A stretch of DNA of 36,427 nucleotides from Natronohydrobacter sp. (GCA_020832555.1 JAFIEM010000028.1:1-36427), one strand, 5' to 3'; positions 16,935 to 25,494 are shown, counted from the stretch's first letter. Notes: a model not told the origin generated them from the sequence alone. Numbers and translations are program-made.

Positions 16935-18650
16935 TCAGCGCTGGCCTGCGAATTGCGCTTCCCACTCTGTGCGTTGCTCATCCGTGATCTTGGCGAAAAG
17001 CACCTCGGGGACAGTGAAGGAGTGGCCTGCCTTGAGCGTGTCGAGGGCTGTCGCCACATCGGCGGGCCATGACCAGTCGTCGGTCTGCATGTCGGCCATG
17101 ATGCGGCTGCTCGCTTCGGGGATGAAGGGCTGCGAAATGACCGCGTAGAAGCGGATCAGATTGAGCGCGAGGCGGATCTGGGCGGCGGCGAGATCCGGGT
17201 CAGTCTTGAAGGTGGACCAGGGGGCGGCTTCTTGCAGATACTCGTTGCCCAAGACCCAGAGCGCGCGCAATTCAGTGGCGGATTTGCGGACGTCCATGGC
17301 TTCCATATGGGTCTCATAGGCGCGCAGGCGGGTGGTCAGATCGGCGATGAGTTGATCTTCGCGCGCGCCGGTGGTGCCGCCGGTGGGCACGGTCTCGCCG
17401 AATTTCGAGCGGCAGAATTTGGTGACGCGGCTGACCAGATTGCCCAGCACATCGGCCAGATCCTTGTTCACGGAGGTCTGGAAATTTTCCCATGTGAATT
17501 CGGAATCGCTGTTTTCGGGGGCATGGGACAGAAGCCACCAGCGCCAGTAATCCGCCGGAAGGATCGAGAGCGCCTGATCCATGAACACGCCGCGCCCGAG
17601 CGAGGTCGAGAATTGCCCGCCGTCATAGTTCAGGTAGTTGAAGCTCTTGATGTAATCCACGAGTTTCCACGGCTCGCCCGACCCGATCAGAGTGGCCGGG
17701 AAGCTGAGCGTGTGGAAGGGCACATTGTCCTTGCCCATGAATTGCACATAGCGCACGTCCTCGGCGCCCATGTCGGTGCGCCACCAGCGCTGCCATGCGC
17801 TGTCATCAAGCCCCTGTGCATCGGCCCATTCGGCGGTTGCGGCGATATATTCGATGGGGGCGTCGAACCAGACATAGAACACCTTGCCATCCATGCCCGA
17901 CCACGGTGCGCCGTCGAATTGCACTGGCACACCCCAGTCCAGATCGCGGGTGATGCCGCGATCCTGCAACCCGTCGCCATCATGCAGCCATTTCTTCGCA
18001 ATCGAGGTGGTGAGCACCGGCCAGCCCTGCTGGCGGTCGATCCATTGGTCGAGCGTGTCGCGAAGCGAGGATTGGCGCAGGTAGAGATGCTTGGTTTCGC
18101 GCACTTCCAGATCGGTCGCGCCGGAAATGGCGCTGCGCGGGTTGATCAGGTCGGTGGGGTCAAGCTGTTTGGTGCAGTTTTCGCATTGGTCGCCGCGCGC
18201 GCGCTCATAGCCGCAATTCGGGCAGGTGCCCTCGATATAGCGGTCGGGCAGGAAGCGGCCATCAGTATGGGAATAGACCTGTTTTTCAGAGACTTCCTCG
18301 ATCAGACCGGCCTCTCCGAGTTTGGCGGCAAGGTGTTGGGTCAGGGCGTGATTGCGCGCACTGGAGGAGCGGCCGTAATGGTCGAAGGACAGTGCGAAGC
18401 CGCGTGCGAGGTCGGTCTGAACGCCATGCATGCGGGCGCAATAGGCGTCCACGGCCTCGCCCGTCTTGGCGGCGGCGAGTTCTGCGGGGGTGCCGTGTTC
18501 ATCGGTGGCGCAGATGAACATGACCTCGTGGCCGCGCGCGCGCATGTAGCGGGCATAGAGGTCTGCGGGCAACTGGCTGCCGACCAGATTGCCCAGATGC
18601 TTGATCCCGTTGATATAGGGCAGGGCCGAAGTGATCAGGATGCGCGCCAT
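16935..18650 (-). CDS. metG: Methionine--tRNA ligase MetG
   Basis: Charges initiator and elongator tRNA-Met in the cytoplasm. The 571 residues hold the class I Rossmann domain with HLGN (18-21) for the HIGH motif, a CP domain with a zinc knuckle (CPNC then CENC), and the anticodon-binding domain. There is no C-terminal dimerisation extension. The KMSKS position reads QFSTS (346-350), so neither lysine of the consensus is present at its usual place. The rest of the protein looks intact. No SAM-riboswitch or T-box-like leader was recognised upstream. Confidence 0.96.
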   Translation of the reverse strand: MARILITSALPYINGIKHLGNLVGSQLPADLYARYMRARGHEVMFICATDEHGTPAELAAAKTGEAVDAYCARMHGVQTDLARGFALSFDHYGRSSSARNHALTQHLAAKLGEAGLIEEVSEKQVYSHTDGRFLPDRYIEGTCPNCGYERARGDQCENCTKQLDPTDLINPRSAISGATDLEVRETKHLYLRQSSLRDTLDQWIDRQQGWPVLTTSIAKKWLHDGDGLQDRGITRDLDWGVPVQFDGAPWSGMDGKVFYVWFDAPIEYIAATAEWADAQGLDDSAWQRWWRTDMGAEDVRYVQFMGKDNVPFHTLSFPATLIGSGEPWKLVDYIKSFNYLNYDGGQFSTSLGRGVFMDQALSILPADYWRWWLLSHAPENSDSEFTWENFQTSVNKDLADVLGNLVSRVTKFCRSKFGETVPTGGTTGAREDQLIADLTTRLRAYETHMEAMDVRKSATELRALWVLGNEYLQEAAPWSTFKTDPDLAAAQIRLALNLIRFYAVISQPFIPEASSRIMADMQTDDWSWPADVATALDTLKAGHSFTVPEVLFAKITDEQRTEWEAQFAGQR

Positions 18651-18745
18651 TGTGTTCCCCGAAATCTGAGTTTTGCTGATCGTTTAGTGCAATTCCGTGC
18701 GAGAGGGAAACGGGTTTTCGCGGCCTGAGAAGGGGGTGTGACGCC

Positions 18746-18831
18746 TTGCGGCGTCAGGAGCGCCCGCTCATGGCCCGCCCACCCGCCCATGCCATTCGCG
18801 GGCGCTGCCCGCGCTGGCGCACGGGCGGGCC
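18746..18831. repeat. Dispersed hairpin-forming repeat, copy 1
   Basis: This 86-bp element lies between the end of fliI and the start of metG and matches 32571-32658 in the same orientation. A 26-base core starting ATGCCATTCGCGGG is identical in both. It holds an inner 7-bp stem (18797-18803 with 18807-18813, loop GCT) inside an outer 9-bp stem (18772-18780 with 18823-18831), so it can fold into a long hairpin. It sits just after the 3' end of a minus-strand gene and may act as a terminator or mRNA-end element. Confidence 0.82.
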
Positions 18832-18848
18832 GTGTCGCGAGTTGGTTT

Positions 18849-20204
18849 TCAGGGGCGTTTGGGGGGTTTTGGCGCGGGTTGGGGCTTTGGCGGTGGGTCG
18901 AGGCATTGTGCGAGGCGTGCGAATGCGCCCTTGATGCCTGTGGGCGCGGCTTCGGTGATGAAAGCGTCAAGGGCAGGCCATGTGGCGATGGCGCGGTCCA
19001 CCAGCGGGTCGGAGCCGCGTTCATAGAGCCCGGCCTGCACCATCATTTCGGCGCGGTCATAGGCCCCGAGCAGGCGGCGGGCCTCGGAGATGCGGGCGTT
19101 TTCTTCGGGTCGGGCGCAGTTCGGCAGGGCGCGGCTGACCGAGCGCAGCACGTCGATGGCCGGGAAGCGCCCGCGCTCGGCGATGGCGCGGTCCATGACG
19201 ACATGACCATCGAGCACGCCGCGCAGGATATCGGCGATGGGTTCTTCCATGTCGGAGCCAGCCACCAGCACGGTGAAGATCGCGGTGATCGCGCCGATCC
19301 CGTCGCGCCCCGGCCCCGCGCGTTCGGCCAGGGACATGATGCGCTGCGCGGTCGAGGGCGGGAAGCCGCGCAGCGAGGCGTCTTCGCCGGCGGCCAGCGC
19401 CACTTCGCGATGCGCTTCGGCCAGACGGGTGATGCTGTCGGTCAGGAGCAGCACATGTTTGCCCTGATCGCGGAAATGTTCGGCCACGCACATGGCGGCC
19501 TGCGCGCAGCGCCGCCGCGTCAGCGTGGGCTGGTCGGAGGTGGCGGTGACGATGACCGCGCGGGCCAGGCCGGTTTCGCCCAGCACATCCTCGATGAAAT
19601 CGCGCAATTCGCGGCCGCGTTCGCCCACGAGGGCGATCACAACCACATCGGCCTGCATCTGGCGCGCGAAACGGCCCAGCAACAGGGTCTTGCCCACGCC
19701 CGACCCCGCAAACAGCCCGATGCGCTGGCCTGCGACCAGCGGCAGGAGCGTGTTGAACACGGCCATGCCGGTATCGAGCCGTGCGCCCAGACGGCCCCGG
19801 CGCGCGGGTTCCGGCGCGGGGGTGTCGAGGGGGCGGTCCAGCGCGCCGCGCATCAGCGGGCGGCCATCGAGCGGGCGACCGTAAGGGTCGATCACGCGGC
19901 CGATCCAGCTGTCATCGGGGGCGATGCCGCGCGCGGGGCGCAATTCGGCGCGGTCATCGATGGCCAGCCCGTCGCGCGGGCCATCCGGCAGGGCCTGCAC
20001 CTCGTCCGGGGTCAGGCGCAGGATTTCGGCGCCGATGCGGCCCCCGTTGCGGGTGCGGATCTCCAGCCAGTCGCCGATCCGGGCGGTATCGGTCAGCCCG
20101 CGCACGGCCAGCATCTGCCCGTCCACACGCACAACCCGGCCAGAGATGCGCAGCGCCGAAAGCTCCATCACCTGTGCGCGCATCTCGTCCATCAGATCCA
20201 TCAT
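18849..20204 (-). CDS. fliI: Flagellar protein export ATPase FliI
   Basis: Hexameric F1-type ATPase at the base of the flagellar type III export gate. The 451 residues contain the Walker A AGSGVGKT (166-173), the DSITRLAEAHREVALAAGE segment typical of FliI/YscN proteins, and GFPPSTAQRIMSLAERAG. The C-terminus is extended by a proline/lysine-rich tail (PPPKPQPAPKPPKRP). It starts divergently from flgB across an 85-bp gap. Its usual partner fliH is not adjacent. A dispersed repeat follows its stop. Confidence 0.95.
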   Translation of the reverse strand: MMDLMDEMRAQVMELSALRISGRVVRVDGQMLAVRGLTDTARIGDWLEIRTRNGGRIGAEILRLTPDEVQALPDGPRDGLAIDDRAELRPARGIAPDDSWIGRVIDPYGRPLDGRPLMRGALDRPLDTPAPEPARRGRLGARLDTGMAVFNTLLPLVAGQRIGLFAGSGVGKTLLLGRFARQMQADVVVIALVGERGRELRDFIEDVLGETGLARAVIVTATSDQPTLTRRRCAQAAMCVAEHFRDQGKHVLLLTDSITRLAEAHREVALAAGEDASLRGFPPSTAQRIMSLAERAGPGRDGIGAITAIFTVLVAGSDMEEPIADILRGVLDGHVVMDRAIAERGRFPAIDVLRSVSRALPNCARPEENARISEARRLLGAYDRAEMMVQAGLYERGSDPLVDRAIATWPALDAFITEAAPTGIKGAFARLAQCLDPPPKPQPAPKPPKRP

Positions 20205-20289
20205 GACTCGCTCTTTTTCTGTTTCGCTTACCGATCCTTAAGCGAATCACTCTTAAGAACGGGTGTATGGACCCAAGGGAGAAGCCCTC
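20205..20289. promoter_or_regulatory. Divergent promoter region fliI / flgB
   Basis: This 85-bp gap must drive both flagellar directions. It contains CGCTTA...TAAGCG (20225-20230 with 20239-20244) and two CTTAAG palindromes (20237-20242 and 20252-20257), giving TTAA half-sites 11 bases apart. TTAA pairs recall CtrA sites, but the canonical 7-base spacing is absent. AAGGGAGA serves flgB. Confidence 0.4.
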
Positions 20290-20670
20290 ATGTTCGACAT
20301 ACCTGATGTGATGCGCATGGCGCAGGCGATGGCCCGTCACGCGGCGGCGCGACAGGGCGTGATCGCCGAGAATATCGCGCAGGCCGATACGCCGGGATTT
20401 CGCGCACGCGACCTGGCGGGGTTCAGTGCAAGCTATGACGCGGCCCCGAGCCTGAAGGCCACGCGCCCGACGCATCTGGACTGGGGGTCGCCCGGCGCGG
20501 GACCGGCGGTGCAGGTGGATCGCAGCGCACCAGCTTTCTCGCCCAATGGCAATACCGTGTCGCTGGAGCGCGAGATGATGCGTGCCGCCGAGACACGCCA
20601 GAGCCATGAACTGGCGCTTGCGATCTATGGCTCGGCGCGCGGGGTTCTGCGCTCGGCCCTTGGGCGATAG
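20290..20670 (+). CDS. flgB: Flagellar basal-body rod protein FlgB
   Basis: Proximal rod subunit exported through the flagellar type III system. The 126 residues show the rod-protein N-terminal pattern: RMAQAMARHAAARQGVIAENIAQADTPGFRARDL. Helical C-terminus with AAETRQSHELALAIYG. The ATG at 20290 was chosen over a GTG at 20263 because AAGGGAGA is correctly spaced and the family N-terminus follows. FlgC starts 9 bp after it. It opens a nine-gene run of flagellar genes on this strand. Confidence 0.93.
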   Translation: MFDIPDVMRMAQAMARHAAARQGVIAENIAQADTPGFRARDLAGFSASYDAAPSLKATRPTHLDWGSPGAGPAVQVDRSAPAFSPNGNTVSLEREMMRAAETRQSHELALAIYGSARGVLRSALGR

Positions 20671-20679
20671 GGGGCGGGG

Positions 20680-21072
20680 ATGGGCAATCTGTTCAACAGC
20701 TATGCGATCAGCGCCTCGGGGATGGAGGCGCAGGCGCGCAGGTTGCGGCATGTGTCAGAGAATATCGCCAATGCCGACACGCCGGGATATCGGCGCAAGA
20801 CGATTGATTTCCGCGCCGAGATCGACCGCGCCAGCGGCACATTGCGCGTGGCGACAGGTCCGGTGCAGCTGGACCGGCGTGACTTGCCGCGCGTCTATGA
20901 TCCCGGTCATGCACTGGCGGATGCGACGGGGTTCTATGACGGATCCACAGTCGATCTGATGATCGAGATTGCCGACGCGCGCGAGGCCAGCCGCAGCTAT
21001 GAGGCAAATCTGCGCGTGTTCGATCAGACCCGCCAGATGGCGCAGGGCTTGCTGGAGTTGCTGCGCCGCTAG
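20680..21072 (+). CDS. flgC: Flagellar basal-body rod protein FlgC
   Basis: Rod subunit of the flagellar drive shaft, assembled in the periplasm after type III export. The 130 residues carry the rod signature SENIANADTPGYRRKTIDF near residue 27 and the C-terminal helical stretch ASRSYEANLRVFDQTRQMAQGLLELLRR that packs into the rod core. Length matches the family. It follows flgB by 9 bp and precedes fliE, the usual alphaproteobacterial order. Confidence 0.94.
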   Translation: MGNLFNSYAISASGMEAQARRLRHVSENIANADTPGYRRKTIDFRAEIDRASGTLRVATGPVQLDRRDLPRVYDPGHALADATGFYDGSTVDLMIEIADAREASRSYEANLRVFDQTRQMAQGLLELLRR

Positions 21073-21109
21073 AGGATTTTTCACCCCATTCCAGAAAGGA
21101 ATAAAGACC

Positions 21110-21397
21110 ATGAGCATAGCTGCCAATCTTGCGATCCAGAGTTACGACACGGCGCGCGTTGCGGCCAGACCCGCCCCGCCGGAGCGCAGCGAGGCCGCGT
21201 TTGGCGCCGCACTCGGGCAATTCGCGGCGGGGTTGCATCAGAGCGAAACTGTCGCGACGAACTCCATGCTTTCGGGTGCAGATCCGCATGCGCTGGTCGA
21301 GGCACTGGCGGCGACGGAGCTTGCGGTCGAAACCGCCGTATCGGTGCGCGACAAGGTGGTGGAGGCCTATCTTGAAATCCTGCGCATGCCGGTCTGA
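21110..21397 (+). CDS. fliE: Flagellar hook-basal body protein FliE
   Basis: Adaptor that links the MS ring to the rod and is among the first exported substrates. The 95-residue protein has the FliE C-terminal pattern: ADPHALVEALAATELAVETAVSVRDKVVEAYLEILRMPV. The N-terminal half is a flexible alanine-rich segment. The start at 21110 follows AGAAAGGA at normal spacing and removes a long spurious upstream extension that overlaps flgC. fliQ begins 12 bp later. Confidence 0.94.
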   Translation: MSIAANLAIQSYDTARVAARPAPPERSEAAFGAALGQFAAGLHQSETVATNSMLSGADPHALVEALAATELAVETAVSVRDKVVEAYLEILRMPV

Positions 21398-21409
21398 GGG
21401 GGCGGGCCG

Positions 21410-21676
21410 ATGCAGGATGCGATCATTTTCGACACGCTGCGGCAGGGGCTTTGGGTTGCCACGATCATTTCAACCCCGATCCTGACGGCGGCGCTGGTGG
21501 CCGGGGTCTCTGTCGGGCTGTTTCAGGCGCTGACCTCGATCCAGGAAATGACGCTGACTTTTGTCCCGAAGCTTGCCGCCATCGTGCTCGTGTTCTGGGT
21601 GTCGATGAGTTTCATGACCACGACGCTGGTCGATTTCTTCCAGCAGGAGATCCTGCCCCTGATTGCGGGAGCCTAG
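21410..21676 (+). CDS. fliQ: Flagellar export gate protein FliQ
   Basis: Inner-membrane subunit of the FliPQR export channel. The 88 residues have two hydrophobic helices (about 14-38 and 52-75) around the conserved loop FQALTSIQEMTLTFVPKL. Length is exact for the family. It sits between fliE and flgF, three bases from flgF. Its channel partner FliR is encoded 7 kb to the right on the other strand, and FliP is not in the window. Confidence 0.95.
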   Translation: MQDAIIFDTLRQGLWVATIISTPILTAALVAGVSVGLFQALTSIQEMTLTFVPKLAAIVLVFWVSMSFMTTTLVDFFQQEILPLIAGA

Positions 21677-21679
21677 GCG

Positions 21680-22396
21680 ATGGACAATGCCGCCTATATC
21701 ACCCTGACCCGGATGAGCGGGCTGCGCCGCGAAATGCAGGTGATCGCGCATAATATCGCCAATGTCTCGACCACCGGGTTCCGGCGTGAGGGGGTCGTGT
21801 TTTCGGAATTTGTCGTGGCCACCGAGCGGTACGAGCCGTCGCTGTCGATGGCGCTGGGGAATACGCGCCACACCTATCAGATGCAGGGTGCGCTGTCGCA
21901 AACGGGCGGCACTTTTGACGCGGCCATCGAGGGCGAGGGGTTTTTCCTGCTGGAGACCGCGCAGGGCCAGCGGCTGACGCGAGCGGGGGTGTTCACGCCC
22001 AATCAGGCGGGTGAGCTGGTCAATATGGACGGGCACCGGCTGCTCGATGCCGGGGGGGCGCCGATTTTCGTGCCCCCTGATGCGCGTGCCGTGGCGCTGG
22101 CCCGTGATGGCACCTTGTCGGCGGATGGCCAGCCCTTTGCGCAGATCGGGTTGGTGCGTCCGGTTGATCCGGTCACGATGTCGCGCGAGGCGGGCACGCT
22201 GTTCGTGGTTGATGGCGAGATCGAGCCGGTCGAAATGCCGATGCTGCTGCAGGGTTTCGTCGAGGAGTCGAATGTCAATCCGATCATCGAGCTTGCGCGC
22301 ATGATCGAGGTCCAGCGCGCCTATGAGCGCGGCCAGAAGCTGCTGGAGAGCGAGGATGAGCGGATCAAATCCGTGATCCAGACGCTTGGTCGATGA
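21680..22396 (+). CDS. flgF: Flagellar basal-body rod protein FlgF
   Basis: Proximal rod protein with a FlgF/FlgG-type fold. The 238 residues start with the rod signature LRREMQVIAHNIANVSTTGFRR and end with the helical stretch ARMIEVQRAYERGQKLLE. A central FDAAIEGEGFFLLE segment is the D1-like beta domain common to FlgE/F/G. It is shorter than FlgG and lies directly before it, as expected for FlgF. Confidence 0.93.
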   Translation: MDNAAYITLTRMSGLRREMQVIAHNIANVSTTGFRREGVVFSEFVVATERYEPSLSMALGNTRHTYQMQGALSQTGGTFDAAIEGEGFFLLETAQGQRLTRAGVFTPNQAGELVNMDGHRLLDAGGAPIFVPPDARAVALARDGTLSADGQPFAQIGLVRPVDPVTMSREAGTLFVVDGEIEPVEMPMLLQGFVEESNVNPIIELARMIEVQRAYERGQKLLESEDERIKSVIQTLGR

Positions 22397-22414
22397 GGAA
22401 AGGAATATAAACCT

Positions 22415-23200
22415 ATGAAATCGCTTCATATAGCAGCAACAGGCATGAGCGCGCAGCAAATGCGCGTGGACACGATTGCCAATAATCTGGCGAATATGAG
22501 TACCACCGGATACAATGCAAGGCGCGCGGATTTCGCGGATCTGCATTACCAGCAATTCGCGCGACCGGGGGCGATTTCGGCTTCGGACGGGACAGTGCTG
22601 CCGACCGGGGTGCAGGCCGGGCTGGGGGTGCGCCCTTCGGCGATCAGCATGCAGATCCAGCAGGGCGCGTCCAGCTTTACCGGGGGTGATCTGGATATTG
22701 CCATCGAGGGGCGGGGCTATCTGGAAGTCACCCTGCCCGATGGCACGCCGGGCTATACCCGCGATGGCGGGCTGAAGCGGACCGGCGACGGGCTGATCGT
22801 GACCTCGGACGGATATGAGGTGGTGCCGGGGATCGTGATTCCGGTCGATGTGCGGTCGCTTTCGATCAATGCGCAGGGCGAGATCTACGGCTATTTCGCG
22901 GGTCAGATCCAGCCGCAGCAACTGGGGCAACTGACCCTTGCCGGGTTTTCCAATGAAAAGGGGCTGGAGGCGATCGGGTCGAACCTGTTCATCGAGACCG
23001 AAGCCTCTGCCCCGGCCAATGTCGCGGTGCCGGGGACGGACGGGCTGGGCACGCTGCGGCAGGGCTATCTGGAGGAAAGCTCGGTCGATCCGGTGCGCGA
23101 GATGACCGAGCTGATCAAGGCGCAGCGCGGCTATGAGCTGAATTCCAAGGTGATCACGGCGGCCGATCAGATGATGGGCGCGACCGTGCAGGTGCGGTGA
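22415..23200 (+). CDS. flgG: Flagellar distal rod protein FlgG
   Basis: Main distal rod protein connecting the proximal rod to the hook. The 261 residues begin MKSLHIAATGMSAQQ and carry the signature DTIANNLANMSTTGYNARRADF and the insertion ARPGAISASDGTVLPTGVQ. The GDLDIAIEGRGYLEV segment and the terminal ELIKAQRGYELNSKVITAADQM helix follow. Length is standard (about 260). The stop overlaps the flgA start (GTGATG), so both are coupled. Confidence 0.96.
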   Translation: MKSLHIAATGMSAQQMRVDTIANNLANMSTTGYNARRADFADLHYQQFARPGAISASDGTVLPTGVQAGLGVRPSAISMQIQQGASSFTGGDLDIAIEGRGYLEVTLPDGTPGYTRDGGLKRTGDGLIVTSDGYEVVPGIVIPVDVRSLSINAQGEIYGYFAGQIQPQQLGQLTLAGFSNEKGLEAIGSNLFIETEASAPANVAVPGTDGLGTLRQGYLEESSVDPVREMTELIKAQRGYELNSKVITAADQMMGATVQVR

Positions 23201-23631
23201 TGCGCTGGCTGGTAATTCTGTTGCTCTGGCCTTGGGGGGGTCATGCCGAAACGCTGGTCGCCACGCGGCTGATCCGCGCGACCGAGGTGATCCGCCCCGG
23301 CGATGTGATCTTTGCCGCCCCTGCGGTGGCGGGCGCGGCGAGCGCGCCCGATCAGGTGATCGGGCTGGAAACGCGGGTGGCGATCTATCCGGGTCGTCCG
23401 GTCCGGCTGGCCGATCTGGGCCCCGCCGCCGTGGTCGAGCGCAACGAGATCGTGCGCATGGTCTATCGGCGCGGCGGGCTGATGATCCTGTCGGAAGGAC
23501 GCGCCATGGCGCGCGCGGGGCTGGGCGAGCGGATCACGGTGATGAACCTTGGCTCGCGCCAGTCCGTGCAGGGCATCGTGACCGCCTCGGGTCTGGTCGA
23601 GGTGACGGGATCCCTGGGGTTACTGCAATGA
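23197..23631 (+). CDS. flgA: Flagellar P-ring assembly chaperone FlgA
   Basis: Periplasmic chaperone for P-ring (FlgI) assembly. The 144 residues start with a Sec signal (MRWLVILLLWPWGGHAET), followed by an SAF-type domain: RAGDVI-like RPGDVIFAAP, GLETRVAIYPGRPVRLADL and a final MNLGSRQSVQGIVTASGLVEV. It is shorter than enterobacterial FlgA but usual for alphaproteobacteria, which lack the N-terminal extra domain. It overlaps flgG and precedes flgH; flgI itself is not in the window. Confidence 0.92.
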   Translation: MMRWLVILLLWPWGGHAETLVATRLIRATEVIRPGDVIFAAPAVAGAASAPDQVIGLETRVAIYPGRPVRLADLGPAAVVERNEIVRMVYRRGGLMILSEGRAMARAGLGERITVMNLGSRQSVQGIVTASGLVEVTGSLGLLQ

Positions 23632-23703
23632 TAACCGAATCTTAAGGCGCAGAGTTCATTCTGCGTTCATGCTGTGTTCACGCTCTCTCAAGGACTGGTC
23701 CCG

Positions 23704-24432
23704 ATGATGCGATTGCTGATTTCCTGTCTGTTCTGCACGCTTGTCGCAGCCTGTTCGCCCCTGCGCGAGGTGGGGCGTGCGCCGGATTTCACCCCGCCCG
23801 ATCAGACGATGGAACATGCCGCACTCTACCGCATTCCGCTGCCAGAGACGAGTGAGGCCCGGCGCGGGGTGGACAATGCCTCGCTCTGGTCGGCGGGGCA
23901 GCGGTCGCTCTTGGGGGACCGGCGGGCCTCGCGCCAGGGGGATATCATGACAGTGGTCATCGAGATCAATGACAGCGCCGAGATTTCGAACACGACGGCG
24001 CGCGGGCGGTCGGGATCGAACAGCATGGCGGTGCCGCAATTCTTCGGCATCCCGCAGTTGCTTGACCGCAATCTGCCCGGTGGGCTGGCGGTCGGTGCGG
24101 GGATCGAAACGGCGGGATCAAGCACGTTTTCCGGCAATGGATCGGTGCGGCGCAACGAGAAGCTGACGCTGCGGGTGGCCTCGACCGTGGTCGAGCGGCT
24201 GCCCAACGGGGTGATGCGGATCGAGGGGCGGCAGGAAGTGCGCGTCAATCACGAGCTGCGCGAACTTCTGGTGACGGGCTATGTGAGGCCCGAGGATATC
24301 TCGCGCCAGAACGAGATCACCTATGACAAGATCGCGGGCGCGCGGATTTCCTATGGCGGGCGGGGTATCATTTCGAATGCGCAGCAACCGGCATATGGGG
24401 CGCAGATCACGGATATTCTGGCCCCGTTCTGA
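23704..24432 (+). CDS. flgH: Flagellar L-ring lipoprotein FlgH
   Basis: Outer-membrane lipoprotein forming the L ring around the rod. The 242 residues have a lipoprotein signal with lipobox VAAC (acylated C17). The ring domain shows SLLGDRRASRQGDIMTVVIE, ENSTARG-like ISNTTARGRSGSN, RIEGRQEVRVNHE and VRPEDISRQNEI. The ATG at 23704 follows AAGGA by 9 bases; a GTG at 23674 is less likely. It lies between flgA and fliL in one run. Confidence 0.95.
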   Translation: MMRLLISCLFCTLVAACSPLREVGRAPDFTPPDQTMEHAALYRIPLPETSEARRGVDNASLWSAGQRSLLGDRRASRQGDIMTVVIEINDSAEISNTTARGRSGSNSMAVPQFFGIPQLLDRNLPGGLAVGAGIETAGSSTFSGNGSVRRNEKLTLRVASTVVERLPNGVMRIEGRQEVRVNHELRELLVTGYVRPEDISRQNEITYDKIAGARISYGGRGIISNAQQPAYGAQITDILAPF

Positions 24433-24458
24433 CGCTTTCGCCTGAGAAGGAGGCTGGT

Positions 24459-24929
24459 ATGGGCAAGCTGATCCCGATTTTCCTGATCCTGCTTGGGTTG
24501 GCGATCGGCACTGGCGCGGGGCTGTATCTGCGGCCTGCGCCCGAACCTGATGCCGAGGCGGAAGAGGTGGTGCAGGCCCCGGTGCTGCCGGCAGGCGACA
24601 GTCTGGGCACGCTGGAATTTGCCAATCAATTCATGGTGCCGCTGGTGGTCGAGGGGCGGATTTCGGCGGTCGTGGTGCTGAAACTGGCGCTGGAGTTCCC
24701 CGAATCGCAGCGTGATCTGGTTGCAGCCAACATCCCGCGCCTGCGGGACGGGCTGTTGCAGGTGCTGTTCGATCACGCCAATTCAGGCGGGTTTGACGGC
24801 ATGTTCACCGATCATGGCAAGATGGGGCCATTGCGGCGGTCCCTGCTGGAAGCTGCGCAGCATATGCTGGGGCGGGAGGCTGTGATGGGCGTGCTGATCA
24901 CGGATATTCTGCGCACCGGGGCGTCGTGA
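24459..24929 (+). CDS. fliL: Flagellar basal-body-associated protein FliL
   Basis: Single-pass inner-membrane protein that supports the stator around the motor. The 156 residues have a short cytoplasmic start, one membrane helix (about 4-22), an acidic linker (APEPDAEAEEVV) and a periplasmic domain ending RRSLLEAAQHMLGREAVMG. It is the divergent Rhodobacteraceae form and lacks much similarity to E. coli FliL. The last 75 bases (24855-24929) form the first segment of a tandem repeat that continues beyond the stop, so the 3' end of this gene has been duplicated. Confidence 0.85.
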   Translation: MGKLIPIFLILLGLAIGTGAGLYLRPAPEPDAEAEEVVQAPVLPAGDSLGTLEFANQFMVPLVVEGRISAVVVLKLALEFPESQRDLVAANIPRLRDGLLQVLFDHANSGGFDGMFTDHGKMGPLRRSLLEAAQHMLGREAVMGVLITDILRTGAS

Positions 24930-25053
24930 CTCTGGCCCGCGCTCATGGGGTAGCGCAGTGCGCTATGGGGCGAAGATTGCGCGGTGCCCGCGCTGGTTTG
25001 GGCCGGATGCGTCGAGCTGGCTGGCCGGGTTGCGGCGCGCACGGCTGGTGGCG
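24855..25053 (+). repeat. Tandem repeat unit 1 (contains the fliL 3' end)
   Basis: First unit of a tandem array. Its first 75 bases are the last codons of fliL, including GCGCAGCATATG and the stop region GCACCGGGGCGTCGTGA; the rest is non-coding. It is 199 bp because it lacks two bases in the fliL-coding part that unit 2 has. Confidence 0.92.
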
Positions 25054-25254
25054 GCGCAGCATATGGCGGGGCGCGCGGGGCGGTGATGGGCGCGTCGATC
25101 ACGGATATTCTGCGCACCGGGGCGTCGTGACTCTGGCCCGCGTTCATGGGGTAGCGCAGTGCGCTATGGGGCGAAGATTGCGCGGTGCCCGCGCTGGTTT
25201 GGGCCGGATGCGTCGAGCTGGCTGGCCGGGTTGCGGCGCGCACGGCTGGTGGCG
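25054..25254 (+). repeat. Tandem repeat unit 2
   Basis: Second unit, 201 bp. From 25102 on it matches the sequence starting at 24901 with two substitutions in about 190 bases. It begins with a degenerate copy of the fliL tail, including the same stop context. The period is a multiple of three, so reading frames on both strands stay open across it without implying coding. Confidence 0.93.
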
Positions 25255-25289
25255 GCGCAGCATATGGCGGGGCGTGCGGGGCGGTGATG
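25255..25289 (+). repeat. Tandem repeat unit 3 (partial)
   Basis: Starts again at GCGCAGCATATG and stops after GGTGATGGG, about 35 bases into a third unit. The rest of the 24930-25494 gap (25290-25494) holds no gene I can support. It contains one hairpin (25321-25327 with 25354-25360) and an AGAAGCGCCCGC stretch shared with the dispersed repeats. Confidence 0.8.
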
Positions 25290-25494
25290 GGGGACAAGCT
25301 CGACAGTTGAGGGCAGAAGCGCCCGCCCGCGTCCGGGTGCTGCTGCCGGCGCTGGCGGGCAGCTGATGCTGCGGCATGTTCCGTCGGTCAGGCCGGGGCG
25401 CGACGGAATGTGATCTTGATCCCGCGCCGGGGCGTCTTGGCATGTCAAGATGGCTGCCATTGATCAATGATATTGAGTCCGCAATAATCGGCGG

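Noticed and set aside
18651-18745. SAM riboswitch or T-box upstream of metG
   Set aside because: No matching conserved core or kink-turn pattern was seen.
18738-20306. A 522-codon open frame antisense to fliI
   Set aside because: Mirrors the fliI codon pattern and contains no known domain; FliI motifs on the other strand are decisive.
24812-25297. Open frames on both strands across the tandem repeat, giving repetitive proteins
   Set aside because: The frames exist only because the 201-bp unit is a multiple of three; they overlap fliL, have no ribosome-binding site and show GC-driven low-complexity composition.
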